Shown here piece after piece: positions 26,537-36,300 of a stretch of 64,000 bases of DNA; positions within the stretch are counted from its first letter, which is position 1, and the number at the start of each line of letters is the position of its first letter. Made by a program: the position numbers and the translations under genes. Under the pieces are notes generated by a model. The model was not told the origin of the DNA. It saw only the letters and a list, made by a program, of their open reading frames with translations, and ran no database searches. Source of the DNA: a bacterium SCSIO 12696 (GTDB lineage Bacteria; Pseudomonadota; Gammaproteobacteria; Pseudomonadales; Porticoccaceae); NCBI GenBank assembly GCA_024397955.1, contig CP073744.1, positions 1,302,001 through 1,366,000 of the forward strand, read 5' to 3'.

Positions 26537-26857
26537 TCAGTCAACAATAAAAACATAATCTATGGATTCCCTATCACCCCAAACATCACAATTGTTTTTA
26601 CCTTGCACATGAACTCGTTTTTTCTGTGCGTGAGCAGCAATCACTATAGACATAACCGCTTTACCATGTTCTGTTTTGAGATCGACAGCCCAAGAGCCTA
26701 ATGTTTGAACAGCACACGATGGTTTATTAACGTGCGCCCCTGCAGAAAAGAAAAATGCATCTCCAGAGCTAACAAGTGGACTGGAAACAACACCCTCGCT
26801 ACTTCCAGCCTGAACGATAGAACTCAAAAACATACTCAAAAATAATAATTTTTTCAT
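26537..26857 (-). CDS. Small exported protein, array unit 8
   Basis: 106 residues; signal peptide 'MKKLLFLSMFLSSIVQAG'. 'KPSCAVQTLGSWAVDLKTEHG' then 'KAVMSIVIAAHAQKKRVHVQ' and 'NNCDVWGDRESIDYVFIVD'. This member has the C-terminal pattern C-x2-W-x-D-x-E-x-I, also seen in the remnant at 27898-28098 ('GACNRWADGEDINLVRV'), so the two form a subgroup. Confidence 0.78.
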   Translation of the reverse strand: MKKLLFLSMFLSSIVQAGSSEGVVSSPLVSSGDAFFFSAGAHVNKPSCAVQTLGSWAVDLKTEHGKAVMSIVIAAHAQKKRVHVQGKNNCDVWGDRESIDYVFIVD

Positions 26858-26952
26858 AAACTTATACCTTGACAGTTCCCATAAAAATTAACACAGGCAG
26901 TAATAGGCATAGCACTGTGAACAATTTTTACGCAACATGCATTCATGGTCTA

Positions 26953-27273
26953 TTACTCCAAAATCGAGATAGCAATACCTCGAAAATCTATACCAGTGCA
27001 ACCGGAAACTCTGATCTGAACCTTTGATTTTGAATGAAAAGCGGATAACGCTATAGACAAAATTTCTTTAAGAAGGGGATGATCTTTATGAAACTTTACT
27101 CGAGAAGCTTGACAGTTATCGGCCGATAGAGCGTTGTCAAACTCTACATATATCGCTTCGTTACTCCAGCCAGTATCAATCTTTTTTATTGTTTGAGGCG
27201 GCAGAGAATCATCCGCCAACACACGACATAACGATCCGGCAACTATTAATACAATGAATACGATATATTTCAC
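26953..27273 (-). CDS. Small exported protein, array unit 9
   Basis: 106 residues; signal peptide 'MKYIVFIVLIVAGSLCRVLA'. 'SADNCQASRVKFHKDHPLL' then 'KEILSIALSAFHSKSKVQIRV' and 'SGCTGIDFRGIAISILE'. Layout is complete: N-terminal strands, central Cys, helix, second Cys, last strand. Confidence 0.77.
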   Translation of the reverse strand: MKYIVFIVLIVAGSLCRVLADDSLPPQTIKKIDTGWSNEAIYVEFDNALSADNCQASRVKFHKDHPLLKEILSIALSAFHSKSKVQIRVSGCTGIDFRGIAISILE

Positions 27274-27339
27274 ACTAACTCCTTGTTAGAAAATGATGTT
27301 TAGTACGGCTATTTTACTTTTAATATTTTTTATAGAGTC

Positions 27340-27669
27340 TTATTTATCAGACACAACATAAACAACGCGACACTCGCTTGGATCGCTGTTGGCACGAATC
27401 CAAACTGGGTGCTCAGTAGTGTGTGCTGTAAGCAAAAGAGAATAGAGTTGATTAAAACCTTCTGAGGCCTTTTCTAGCTTGATATAGCCATATCCACCAT
27501 CATCACAGTCCAAATTGCTCTCATCACCGGAAGTACCTATATTAACGTCACCGTTTACCTTAACTACTATTCTTGTGATCTTAACTGCTGTACACGATCC
27601 TCCCGAACATCCAGCCCAGGATATCGAGGGGAAAATAGCCAAAATACACATCAACACTACTGTTCTCAT
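27340..27669 (-). CDS. Small exported protein, array unit 10
   Basis: 109 residues; AGGAG before the ATG; signal peptide to 'SISWAG', followed at once by an extra Cys pair ('CSGGSC'). 'LDCDDGGYGYIKLEKASEG' holds the central Cys, then 'NQLYSLLLTAHTTEHPVWIR' and 'SECRVVYVV'. Relative of unit 4. Confidence 0.77.
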   Translation of the reverse strand: MRTVVLMCILAIFPSISWAGCSGGSCTAVKITRIVVKVNGDVNIGTSGDESNLDCDDGGYGYIKLEKASEGFNQLYSLLLTAHTTEHPVWIRANSDPSECRVVYVVSDK

Positions 27670-27737
27670 AATTTTCTCCTAAAGCCTAAAAACTAAGAGT
27701 GAAAGCATCGGCTTTTTAAAAAGTGAGTAGGAAGCTA

Positions 27738-27867
27738 CTCAACGACCAGATACTTGAAACCGCCTGTTTGAAAAGCGACCTTTGTGATCTTATTTTTTAT
27801 TAAGCCACAACCAGCGAGAACATAAGCAGCATGCCCAATAGAAAATGCAACGAGGACAAATGCCATT
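27738..27867 (-). pseudogene. Array unit 11, N-terminal fragment
   Basis: A 42-codon frame: signal peptide-like 'MAFVLVAFSIGHAAYVLAG', then 'CGLIKNKITKVAFQTGGFKY' and a stop. It covers only the export signal and first strands of the family; the helix motif and second Cys are missing. Either a truncated remnant or a very small exported peptide. Confidence 0.5.
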
Positions 27868-27897
27868 AATCGCCTTGTATCGTTACTCCTCGAGCTT

Positions 27898-28098
27898 CTA
27901 ATTGTTGTGTCTAACTCTAACTAAGTTGATATCTTCACCATCGGCCCATCGATTACAAGCGCCGTAGCCGACAATGGTTACTTCCTTACCTGCTAACTGA
28001 GCAGCGAGCAGCACTGATGTTGGCAGAATCTGAACAGCTGTTGACCAGTCAACTTCACACCCCCAAGTTACTCTAAGCTGATATATCTCTGACTGCAT
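27898..28098 (-). pseudogene. Array unit 12, C-terminal part without signal peptide
   Basis: 66 codons from ATG 28098 covering 'WGCEVDWSTAVQILPTSVLL', 'AAQLAGKEVTIVGYGACNRW' and 'ADGEDINLVRV', the complete second half of a family member. The frame extends upstream as hydrophobic 'SLVWLVLSVF' but has no usable start codon before a stop, so the signal peptide seems lost. Best read as a remnant of a unit-8-like gene. Confidence 0.6.
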
Positions 28099-28193
28099 TA
28101 CGGGGCCCCTTTCGAAAACAGATAATACGAGCCATACTAATGATTGAGCTGATGCGGACTCTTCGGTTCAGAGGCAAGCTAAAGCATCTAAAT

Positions 28194-28535
28194 TTACGGA
28201 TTGGCCGCCAAATAGAGTTTTTTGACCTGCCGCTGACCTGTTTGGATACTGCATCCGTCTGCTTCCTCAGTGACAACCTCTACCCTGTGTTTGGCAATTT
28301 TTGCCGTTGTCAAAAGTGATAGAGCTGTCTTTTTTTCTTCCTCGCTCCACCCACTAAAATACACCCAATAAGAACCTGAAGTGTTATTTGGATGATTATG
28401 AAATATCACACCCATTAACCCTTCTCCTTTTTCAATCCAAATCTTCCCAACATAGAGTCCCTTACAATCGTTTGTATCTGAAAGAACAGGAAATGAAAGT
28501 ATTGAAAATAAAACAAAAAATATTACTTTTTTCAC
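28194..28535 (-). CDS. Small exported protein, array unit 13
   Basis: 113 residues; signal peptide 'MKKVIFFVLFSILSFPVLSD'. 'NDCKGLYVGKIWIEKGEG' has a Cys before the first strand instead of the centre; 'SGSYWVYFSGWSEEEKKTAL' leads into the family helix 'SLLTTAKIAKHRVEVV', then 'ADGCSIQTGQRQVKKLYLA'. A divergent member with shifted Cys spacing. Confidence 0.75.
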   Translation of the reverse strand: MKKVIFFVLFSILSFPVLSDTNDCKGLYVGKIWIEKGEGLMGVIFHNHPNNTSGSYWVYFSGWSEEEKKTALSLLTTAKIAKHRVEVVTEEADGCSIQTGQRQVKKLYLAANP

Positions 28536-28619
28536 ACTAAATGTCTCAATTTAATTTATCCAAAAAAATTTCTAATGCCATATTAAACAATGCAGAAGTG
28601 GAACCCATCGGTTGGACAG

Positions 28620-28967
28620 CTACTTTGGGCGTAGTCTAATTACGGTGGCTTTGCAGTAGGTATTGCCAGACCCTGAAAATAATTGAGCTTCGTCACCATA
28701 AACCATAACTGGACTTGAGGAGTGATATGCCGACAGTGCCATACTCAAAACAGTTTTAAACCCAGGATCCGAAGAGTCCAGCCAAAATCCATAACAATCA
28801 CTAGCTGGGATGTCGAGTGTAAGCAATATATCACCCCTGCCTGTTACCGTGTATGAATAAATCTCTTTTATGGTGGTAGTAGAGGAAATAACAGCTGCAT
28901 AGGCAGAACAGCAGTTTATTACCAAAAATAAAATAATAACCTGCATTGAAAATTTCAGACTTCGCAT
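28620..28967 (-). CDS. Small exported protein, array unit 14
   Basis: 115 residues; signal peptide through 'INCCSAYAA'. 'IPASDCYGFWLDSSDPGFKT', 'VLSMALSAYHSSSPVMVYGD', then 'NTYCKATVIRLRPK'. Closest to unit 6. Upstream (minus strand) is unit 15, about 100 bases away. Confidence 0.77.
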   Translation of the reverse strand: MRSLKFSMQVIILFLVINCCSAYAAVISSTTTIKEIYSYTVTGRGDILLTLDIPASDCYGFWLDSSDPGFKTVLSMALSAYHSSSPVMVYGDEAQLFSGSGNTYCKATVIRLRPK

Positions 28968-29069
28968 GGACTATCCTTAGTTCAAAAACCTAGCTTCTAT
29001 AAATCATTGATGAAAAATTATTTTACGATTAGTTAGAAATTTTTTAAATTTGAGAGCTAAATCTTTGAT

Positions 29070-29450
29070 TCAATTTTTCTTGACTTTCGCATACCGAATA
29101 TTCGCTGATGTCCAGGATACCCATGTATCACAACTTGCTGGAACAGCATTACCTTCAAACAATACATAGTCAATTTCTTTATCAGCAGACAGCGCAGACA
29201 AAAACATTGAGTAAAGCATTTTGCAAGTTTCAGGCCCTGTACTGTAACTAACTCCTGAAACAGTCCATCTTTCTTCAGGATTACAAAAAAATACTGGGAG
29301 ATTCATACTGCTTAACCTCACCATAAATTTATCATTTCCGTGCATTGCAATTTCTTCAACTGTGCCTTTGCAGTTCAAAGATCCAGCGAAAGCGACTCCA
29401 CTAAAGAGAACAGAAGAAAAAATCAACAATAATTTATTTTTCATAAACAT
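29070..29450 (-). CDS. Small exported protein, array unit 15
   Basis: 126 residues (or 124 from the second ATG); AAGGAA upstream. Signal peptide 'MKNKLLLIFSSVLFSGVAFAG'. It has four Cys after the signal: 'LNCKGTVEEI', 'VFFCNPEERWTVSG', 'PETCKMLYSMFLSALSADKE' and 'PASCDTWVSW'. The helix motif is preserved. It is the first array unit downstream of the toxin-immunity pair. Confidence 0.76.
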   Translation of the reverse strand: MFMKNKLLLIFSSVLFSGVAFAGSLNCKGTVEEIAMHGNDKFMVRLSSMNLPVFFCNPEERWTVSGVSYSTGPETCKMLYSMFLSALSADKEIDYVLFEGNAVPASCDTWVSWTSANIRYAKVKKN

Positions 29451-29566
29451 TTTCCTTAATTTAAGATTTACAACGTTTACTTATGACACACGGAAAATTA
29501 AAACTGTATTACACTCACAATTTATCTAAAAAAACTCCGCTTTACATTGATACTGAGAATTTACTT

Positions 29567-30316
29567 TCAAGATATATCTGGCTCATCTTTAATTAGAAAA
29601 AGATCATTTCTAAACAAAGATTTTAGTTCAGCACGACGCCGAGAAAAGAATGTAAAATTATTCGCTACATCATTGATATCTTCTGTTACTTGTATCCAAA
29701 ACCCTTCAGCAGCTTGCTTGACAATAAAACCAGCAGAAGAAATAAGATCAAACTTAACTTCTTTAGAAAATTCACCTCCTAAAAACATCCCCCAACCAAA
29801 GTTAGGGATCTTTCCGTCTTTAATTGATAAAGTCCGAAAAGCACTTTCCGGGGTTCCATGTACATATTTTTGATCATCAAATGATGCAAAACAATGCGCC
29901 ATAGCCACGCTGGCGTTCATAGCCTCACCTAATTTCACCCCCAAACCACCCCAATCGATCTTTTTATGTGGTTCAGCATAGATATCTAAACGGCCTTCAA
30001 TAATATCGCCTTTAATATTACGATCTGTATGTCGCACCTCAGCTTCATACTTCACAGCTCGTGTTCGTTTCCAACGAAGACCAATAGGAAATTCCGACAG
30101 TGATCCGTCAACTCGCATTTTGGATATATACGCCCAATATGGCTCCGTGCTCTCTACAGACTCAAATGGACCTATTTTTTGCTCCCATTGATAGAGTGTT
30201 TCCGGCAGAAGCTTTGGGCTAATATCTCCGAATGCATTTAATACTCGACGACCTACTGACCAATCAGTAGTCTGCCCCATAGTTATCGCAGAAAATTTTA
30301 CATGTTCTTTCTTCAT
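29567..30316 (-). CDS. Candidate immunity protein of the RHS toxin
   Basis: 249 residues, no signal peptide, no membrane helix; the start ATG overlaps the toxin stop codon by four bases (30313-30316). No family was recognised with certainty. In polymorphic toxin loci the gene immediately after the toxin, translationally coupled to it, usually encodes the immunity protein that binds the toxin's C-terminal domain in the cytoplasm. 'LYQWEQKIGPFESVEST' and 'WGMFLGGEFSKEVKFD' are the most distinctive stretches. The assignment rests on position and lack of export signal. Confidence 0.65.
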   Translation of the reverse strand: MKKEHVKFSAITMGQTTDWSVGRRVLNAFGDISPKLLPETLYQWEQKIGPFESVESTEPYWAYISKMRVDGSLSEFPIGLRWKRTRAVKYEAEVRHTDRNIKGDIIEGRLDIYAEPHKKIDWGGLGVKLGEAMNASVAMAHCFASFDDQKYVHGTPESAFRTLSIKDGKIPNFGWGMFLGGEFSKEVKFDLISSAGFIVKQAAEGFWIQVTEDINDVANNFTFFSRRRAELKSLFRNDLFLIKDEPDIS

Positions 30317-33300
30317 AAAAAATTACTCAAATCTCCCGTTGACGGATCATATCGATAAATACCACCCCCAACTTTTTCTATAACATCATCAATACTTTCT
30401 TTCAAAGGGCGTGATATCTTTTGGGTTCTAGGGCTGACTACAAGATTAAATGGCGTATTTGTTCTTAAAGCCAGTGCCAACTGAGCACGCAACTGATCAG
30501 AATTTGATAGTTCTAATACATTTTTTATCTCAAGGATACCTCCGGTGCTTCGCCCCCATAAATCAGGAATTGTCGTCACTTGTTTGCCACTAAGTAATGG
30601 AACGGTTACAGCCTTGTTATTTTTGACTGCACCAACATGACCCAGCGCTTCAATAACCTCTCTTTCAAAAGCAGCACCATTGGCCCTATTCAAAGCAAGC
30701 TGCCTCGAATCTGCCGCCTTAAGCCGCTCCGTAAGACGCTTGATAAGGTACTTGCGATAATTTTCTCGCAATAACCTTTCGAGAGCCATCCTAGACACAC
30801 CAGACGCCAGCCTTATAGTTTCCCTTGCTCCTGGCGCACTTGATATCATTTGTATACTAGCTTGGCCTATCGCTGCAAGATCTTCAGCCAACATAACATC
30901 GTTTGTGGACAAACCTTGAGCCACTCGCTCTTCTTGCAAAATTTCAAAGAAAGCAGAGATTTCTCCAACCGTAGAGAGCTCTAATCCTCTACCCTCAGCA
31001 GCATGAAGTGCATTTAGAGCTTGAAACCCATGCAGAGTTGGGAGATTTGTTGCCCTTGTCGCAGTACTTTCTCCAACTAATCCTGATGATACGTTCCCAA
31101 AACTTGCATCGTTAATACCCGGCGTAGGGCGCACACGAGCAAAGCCACGCGCACTGCCACTCCCAAAGCTAAAGTTAATATTGAAGCTAAAGTTAAACCA
31201 TGAATCACCACCAGGAGATGATTCGCTTTCACTATTCTTTTCACCCATAAAGCCACTAGGATCTATCCCGTTAAGAGGATTGTTCCAAATATAAGAATAG
31301 CGGTTCAGGCTCTGGGTATTAAATGGAGCCTGAACAATCGGATCCGCCTGAACAAACCTGGCCAGATGCGGATCATAAATGCGACCATTCATGTGAATGA
31401 TCCCCACCTCATCCAGCATCTCATGCCCAGTAAAACCACGAGTGAAGCGCTGGCGCAGGTCAAATAGCCCAGAGTTGGAGGTCACAGGTGTCGTACGCTT
31501 GGTAAAGGCTATAAGATCTGCCTCACTCATTTGAGTCCAATCGACCGCTGCACGCCGCTTACCCCAAGGGTCAAATGAAAACTGATCAACGATAGCGCCA
31601 TTACTATCAGTAATTAGATCCAGGCTCCCAAGATGATCGTAGTGACGATAATGGATATCCCGGCCATAAAGGCCGCTTGTATTGTTGACCTTCAAGGTAA
31701 CAATGGCCACGTCGCCGATATAACGCTTAACTTCGGTGGTGCTGTCAGAGCTATCTTCAGTGAATTCGACACTGCCCACATAGTAGGTAGTACGCACCAC
31801 TCCTGCACTGTCAGTATCTACACGGCGATAACGATTACGATCTGGCCCATAAGCAAACGCTGTGGTATGGCCACCTTTTATAATAGTTAACGGCTTATCA
31901 AATACGCTGTAAGTAGTTTGGCGATTGCCACCACTGGTATTATTGCCGTTGGCATCGTACCGATAATCGCTACCCGCCACATTGGTTACTGCGTGAGGCC
32001 CCGAAACCTGAGAAACAGCGTCGCTTCGGACATTACCATCCAAGGACCTTGCGGTGTACACATAGTCTGCACTACCAACATCTGATTTATTTTCAATGTT
32101 ACCCAGCGCGTCATATTCAACGACAATGGGGCTACCGTTATTAACTCTATAGTCCTTAAGACGATTGAGGCCATCGTAATTAAAGCTTTCACGAACCGTC
32201 ACACTATTTGGGCGAATCTGTTCTCGATAATCCAGGTTACCAACATTATCCCAGTGATAGGTTAGATCCTGACGATCGCCCAAAGACGAAGAGCTAGTGT
32301 GCGTGTTGATTTCTGTCAAGCGCCCAGTGTTCGGCTCAAAGGTACGAGTTGTCCAGAGGTCATTACCAAACTGCGTTTTGACAATATTGCCGCGAGCGTC
32401 CATCTCATCAATGGTTTGATAAACCTCATAAGGGCTACCGTCTGCATTACGCTGGGTTGAGCTTATCTGCTCCAAATAACCATGTAAGTTATAGTGGTTT
32501 TCAACACCTTGTTGTCCCAAGCGGCTGGCAAAACCAAGACTGTTTGTGTCCGTATCAGGGTCATTTGCTGCATCGGTTATATAAAGTGGGCGACTGTACT
32601 CATCGTAATACACATTCTCCATGTAAGTACGGCCATTGCCATCCATTGACGTTCCCGTTACGGATAAGCGGCCGTGATTATCGTATGTGTATGTTTGTTG
32701 ATAATCACCGCTACCGCTTTGGCTACGGCCACTTAAACGACCAATCGATTTATTACCTTGGTCATAATCCCAATTTGCGGTTCCAACTACTGCGTTGAGG
32801 TGATCTCGATCAACACGAGTTTTTATGCGACCCAAATCGTCATATTGAGTTTCTGTAATCTGGCCTTTGCCATCCGTTTGACTGGTTATCTCATTAAAAC
32901 CATTGTAGATATAGCTCCACGTGCCTTTATCTGGATCCTCCAAACGTGTTTTTCGACCTAACGAATCATAAAACACACGAGTAGTCTGCCCCTCGCTCTC
33001 CATATAATTCATATTTCCTAGGGCATCGTAATCGTAGTTAATCACGCCTCCAATGTGATCTTGAACCTCTACTACCTCACCAATAGCGTTGCGCCATTCG
33101 GTTTTGGTTAAACCTGAGCTGAAGTTTTTAGTAGGCGCTGAAGTAACCGTAGTTTTCAGTCCGTTATAGATGGTACTGGTAGACCCTCGTCCCGGCTCAC
33201 TGACACTGGTTACACGATTCAATACATCATACTGAATCACTGAATAAACCGGATTGTTACTAATGTACGGTTCACTAACTTGGTGTACACGACCTAACGA

Positions 33301-36300
33301 ATCGTAAATAGTATCTACTTTAGACCAATCCTGGCCATTGAAGTGCTTGCTTGCTGTTCGTGTTTCGCGGCCAAGAATGTCATAACAGACGATACTCTCA
33401 CCGCCACCCGCTGTTTGCACTTTGTTGTAGTAGGAGCTATTTGCGGGGCATAAGGTGGCAATATTGTCTTGGCTTATTGTAGTGATGGTATAACTGCCAT
33501 CTTGTCGATAATCCAGATACTCTCGTCCAAAGGCACTGTAACGAGTAAAGGTCTTTATTCCATTTGCATCTGTAATCTCCACTGGACGGCCATGAACATC
33601 ACGATCACGTACAGTAACTGTGTGATTCAATGCATTTTTGCTTTCTTTTAAATAGCGACCAGAACCCTCATAAACTTCTGATGTTGAACGACTATCACCG
33701 TCGTATCCGGTTCCAGTCTCTGTAATATTGGTATTATCCAGCTGGCCATAACTATCATATGTAAAAGTACTCGTTACGGACATGGCCTGCAGGTTATCTG
33801 CAACAACCTGAGTTGCCAGCAACCCGTTACTGTTATAACCCATAGCGGTAACTAAGGTTTCAGTTGGCTGGGTATTTGTAGCACCAGCACGCGCACTAAA
33901 GTTGCGACTGGTCGTTACAGTTTGATGATCAGGGAGTCCGCGCCATCTGGCCACAGATTCATCAGTAAAAGTATCTCCGGCCAAACGATTATTAAAGGTC
34001 AAAGTTGTCGTGCTACTAAAGCTATTACTGTATCCGGAGTTATGCTCCGTTGTTGTAACTACTGTTTCAGTAGTATTTCCATATCCATCTAGAATATTTT
34101 CAGTAACCTGACGAGTAACGAGTCCACCATTATTTGTGCTAGGTTCATTGGATAAGTTAAACGTCTCTACAGTACTTTGATGCAAATAGGGGTAGTACAA
34201 CCCTTCGCCTGCATCGGGCAAGCCACTTACATCCTGAATCCAATCCGTCAGTTCACCACTGGCATTTCCATTCCAGAATTTCAATTGCCATACATTATCT
34301 GTGCTGCTTAACAACAAATTATCACTCGTACGCCGGATCTCTATACGCCCTGGCTGCCCAGTAAATGGGAAGTCTTGCCGCTGCCAACTTGTTGTGCTGA
34401 TATCTGCCTCAACATCCCTGACTGTACGACGACCAAACCCTAAAAAGCCTCTACCCATAGCCTGCAACCTGGCATCTTGATAGTGGTATTCGTGAGTACG
34501 TTTTGCATCTGGATCGTTTGTTGGCGAGGATGTTCTAACTTCTGTTACCACATACATAGCACCATGAAGCTCTAGCACCGGGTCTTTCATACCGTCATTA
34601 TTGGCATCATCTCCCAAAGTATGCACAGAACCTAGTAAATCCAGTCCAGCATTCAGCGTAGAATAAAACTCACTATTGCTGATTTGTGAGTCACTTGGAT
34701 CAACACGGGTGTAATTATCAGTATTTGCCAAAGATTCGTAAGTCAAATCAATGGCAGCCCCCAGACCATTAGTAATCTTATGAATTTTATTGGTCGGCAC
34801 ATTTTTGATTTTTGACAAATAGAAGCCTGATTTATTAACCAAGGCATCTGAAAAGACAAAGTCCTTAATTCCATCACCATTCAAGTCACCAAAAGCCCGT
34901 TTAGCTAGGTAGGTCGCTGTTTGACTAGCCTCTTGGCTGTCTAGACCGCCTAAGAGTTGCCTAGTATGCTTGAAATCGTTTGTTACAGGATCATACTCTC
35001 GAACCATTAGTGAACCTGCAGGGATAGAATTACCATTTCTATCTGAAAAAGACACACTATATGGTCGGTTATCTTCACTATCTATGAATTGCCCATAATT
35101 AAAGAATACAAAATCTAAGTACCCGTCATCGTTGACATCAACCATCCTAGGGCGCAGCCGGGTGAGAACAACAGGATTTCTAATAGTAGAAAAGGCATAA
35201 GGTCTCAGCTGCGGAGTTAGATCTATTTTATCGTTACTCCCGGAAAGAGTTAACGTAATCAGATAAGATTCAAGATATGTTAATGATCCAAGTCCTGCGC
35301 CATCTCTGCAAGTTTCAAAAATGTTTATAATTCCATCATTGAAACATTCATAATATTGAGAGGAAATTTCAAGAATATCTTGTTCCCCATCTCCGTTCAC
35401 GTCTGCATATTGGCGCAAATATGGTTCATAGCGCATATCCGCATAGAGATTAACACTACCTATATTCGCGTCTGTAGAGATTGAAGAAGGGTTAAGATAT
35501 AACAAAAAGTGTGGACTAGAAAAACCATTGAAATACTTACCTATACTGTTTTTATAACCATCAGGGGTCACTGAAAAGTACTCTCTGCTACGCACTCGAA
35601 TTGGTCTTCCATCACCGTATAAGGAATTAATCGGAGATTCTCCTGCCCTAAGATCTATATGCTGGTGCTGGTATTCGCTTGTCTCGGTGGCAACTATTAC
35701 ATCTGCTCGACCATCCATATCTATATCAGAAAATGACTCAACCCAAACGGTATCTACACCGCTGTCATTAACAAACGAACTGAGTAAATTAGGTGACCCA
35801 AAGTCATAAAATAACTTAGAGCTTTCTGATTCACCTGAACGCTTCGCCAAATAGCGAACATAAATATTTTTATTGGTCTCATATACAGCATCCACTAATC
35901 CATCGGAGTTGATATCTGCAAAAACGAGATCTTCTTCTCCTGGAAGATTGAAGGGTGCGTTTGTCAAGCTTCTATTCAATGCCCAAGTTCCATTAGGCTG
36001 AGGTTCTGAAAGGAAACAAACCCACTGATTGTGGCGGTACCACATCACATCTGAACGACCGTCGCCATTGACATCAACTACTGCAAGTTTAGATCTCTGA
36101 TTACCTGCACCATTTAGAAGAACGTCACTAGAAGAGCCTTTCATTACCTGGTTAACACCGCCAAGTAGATATCTCACTTCATGCCGATCATAGCCACCAT
36201 CATGTTGATCTTGACTACTAAATACCCAAATGAAGTCAAGAACGCCATCACCATTAATGTCGCCAAACTCTTGGGCGGTGATGTCATCGTCACCATCACT

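Noticed and set aside
23199..29450. CRISPR array or simple tandem repeat
   Set aside because: The regular spacing comes from about 110-codon genes; there are no short identical repeats with unique spacers.
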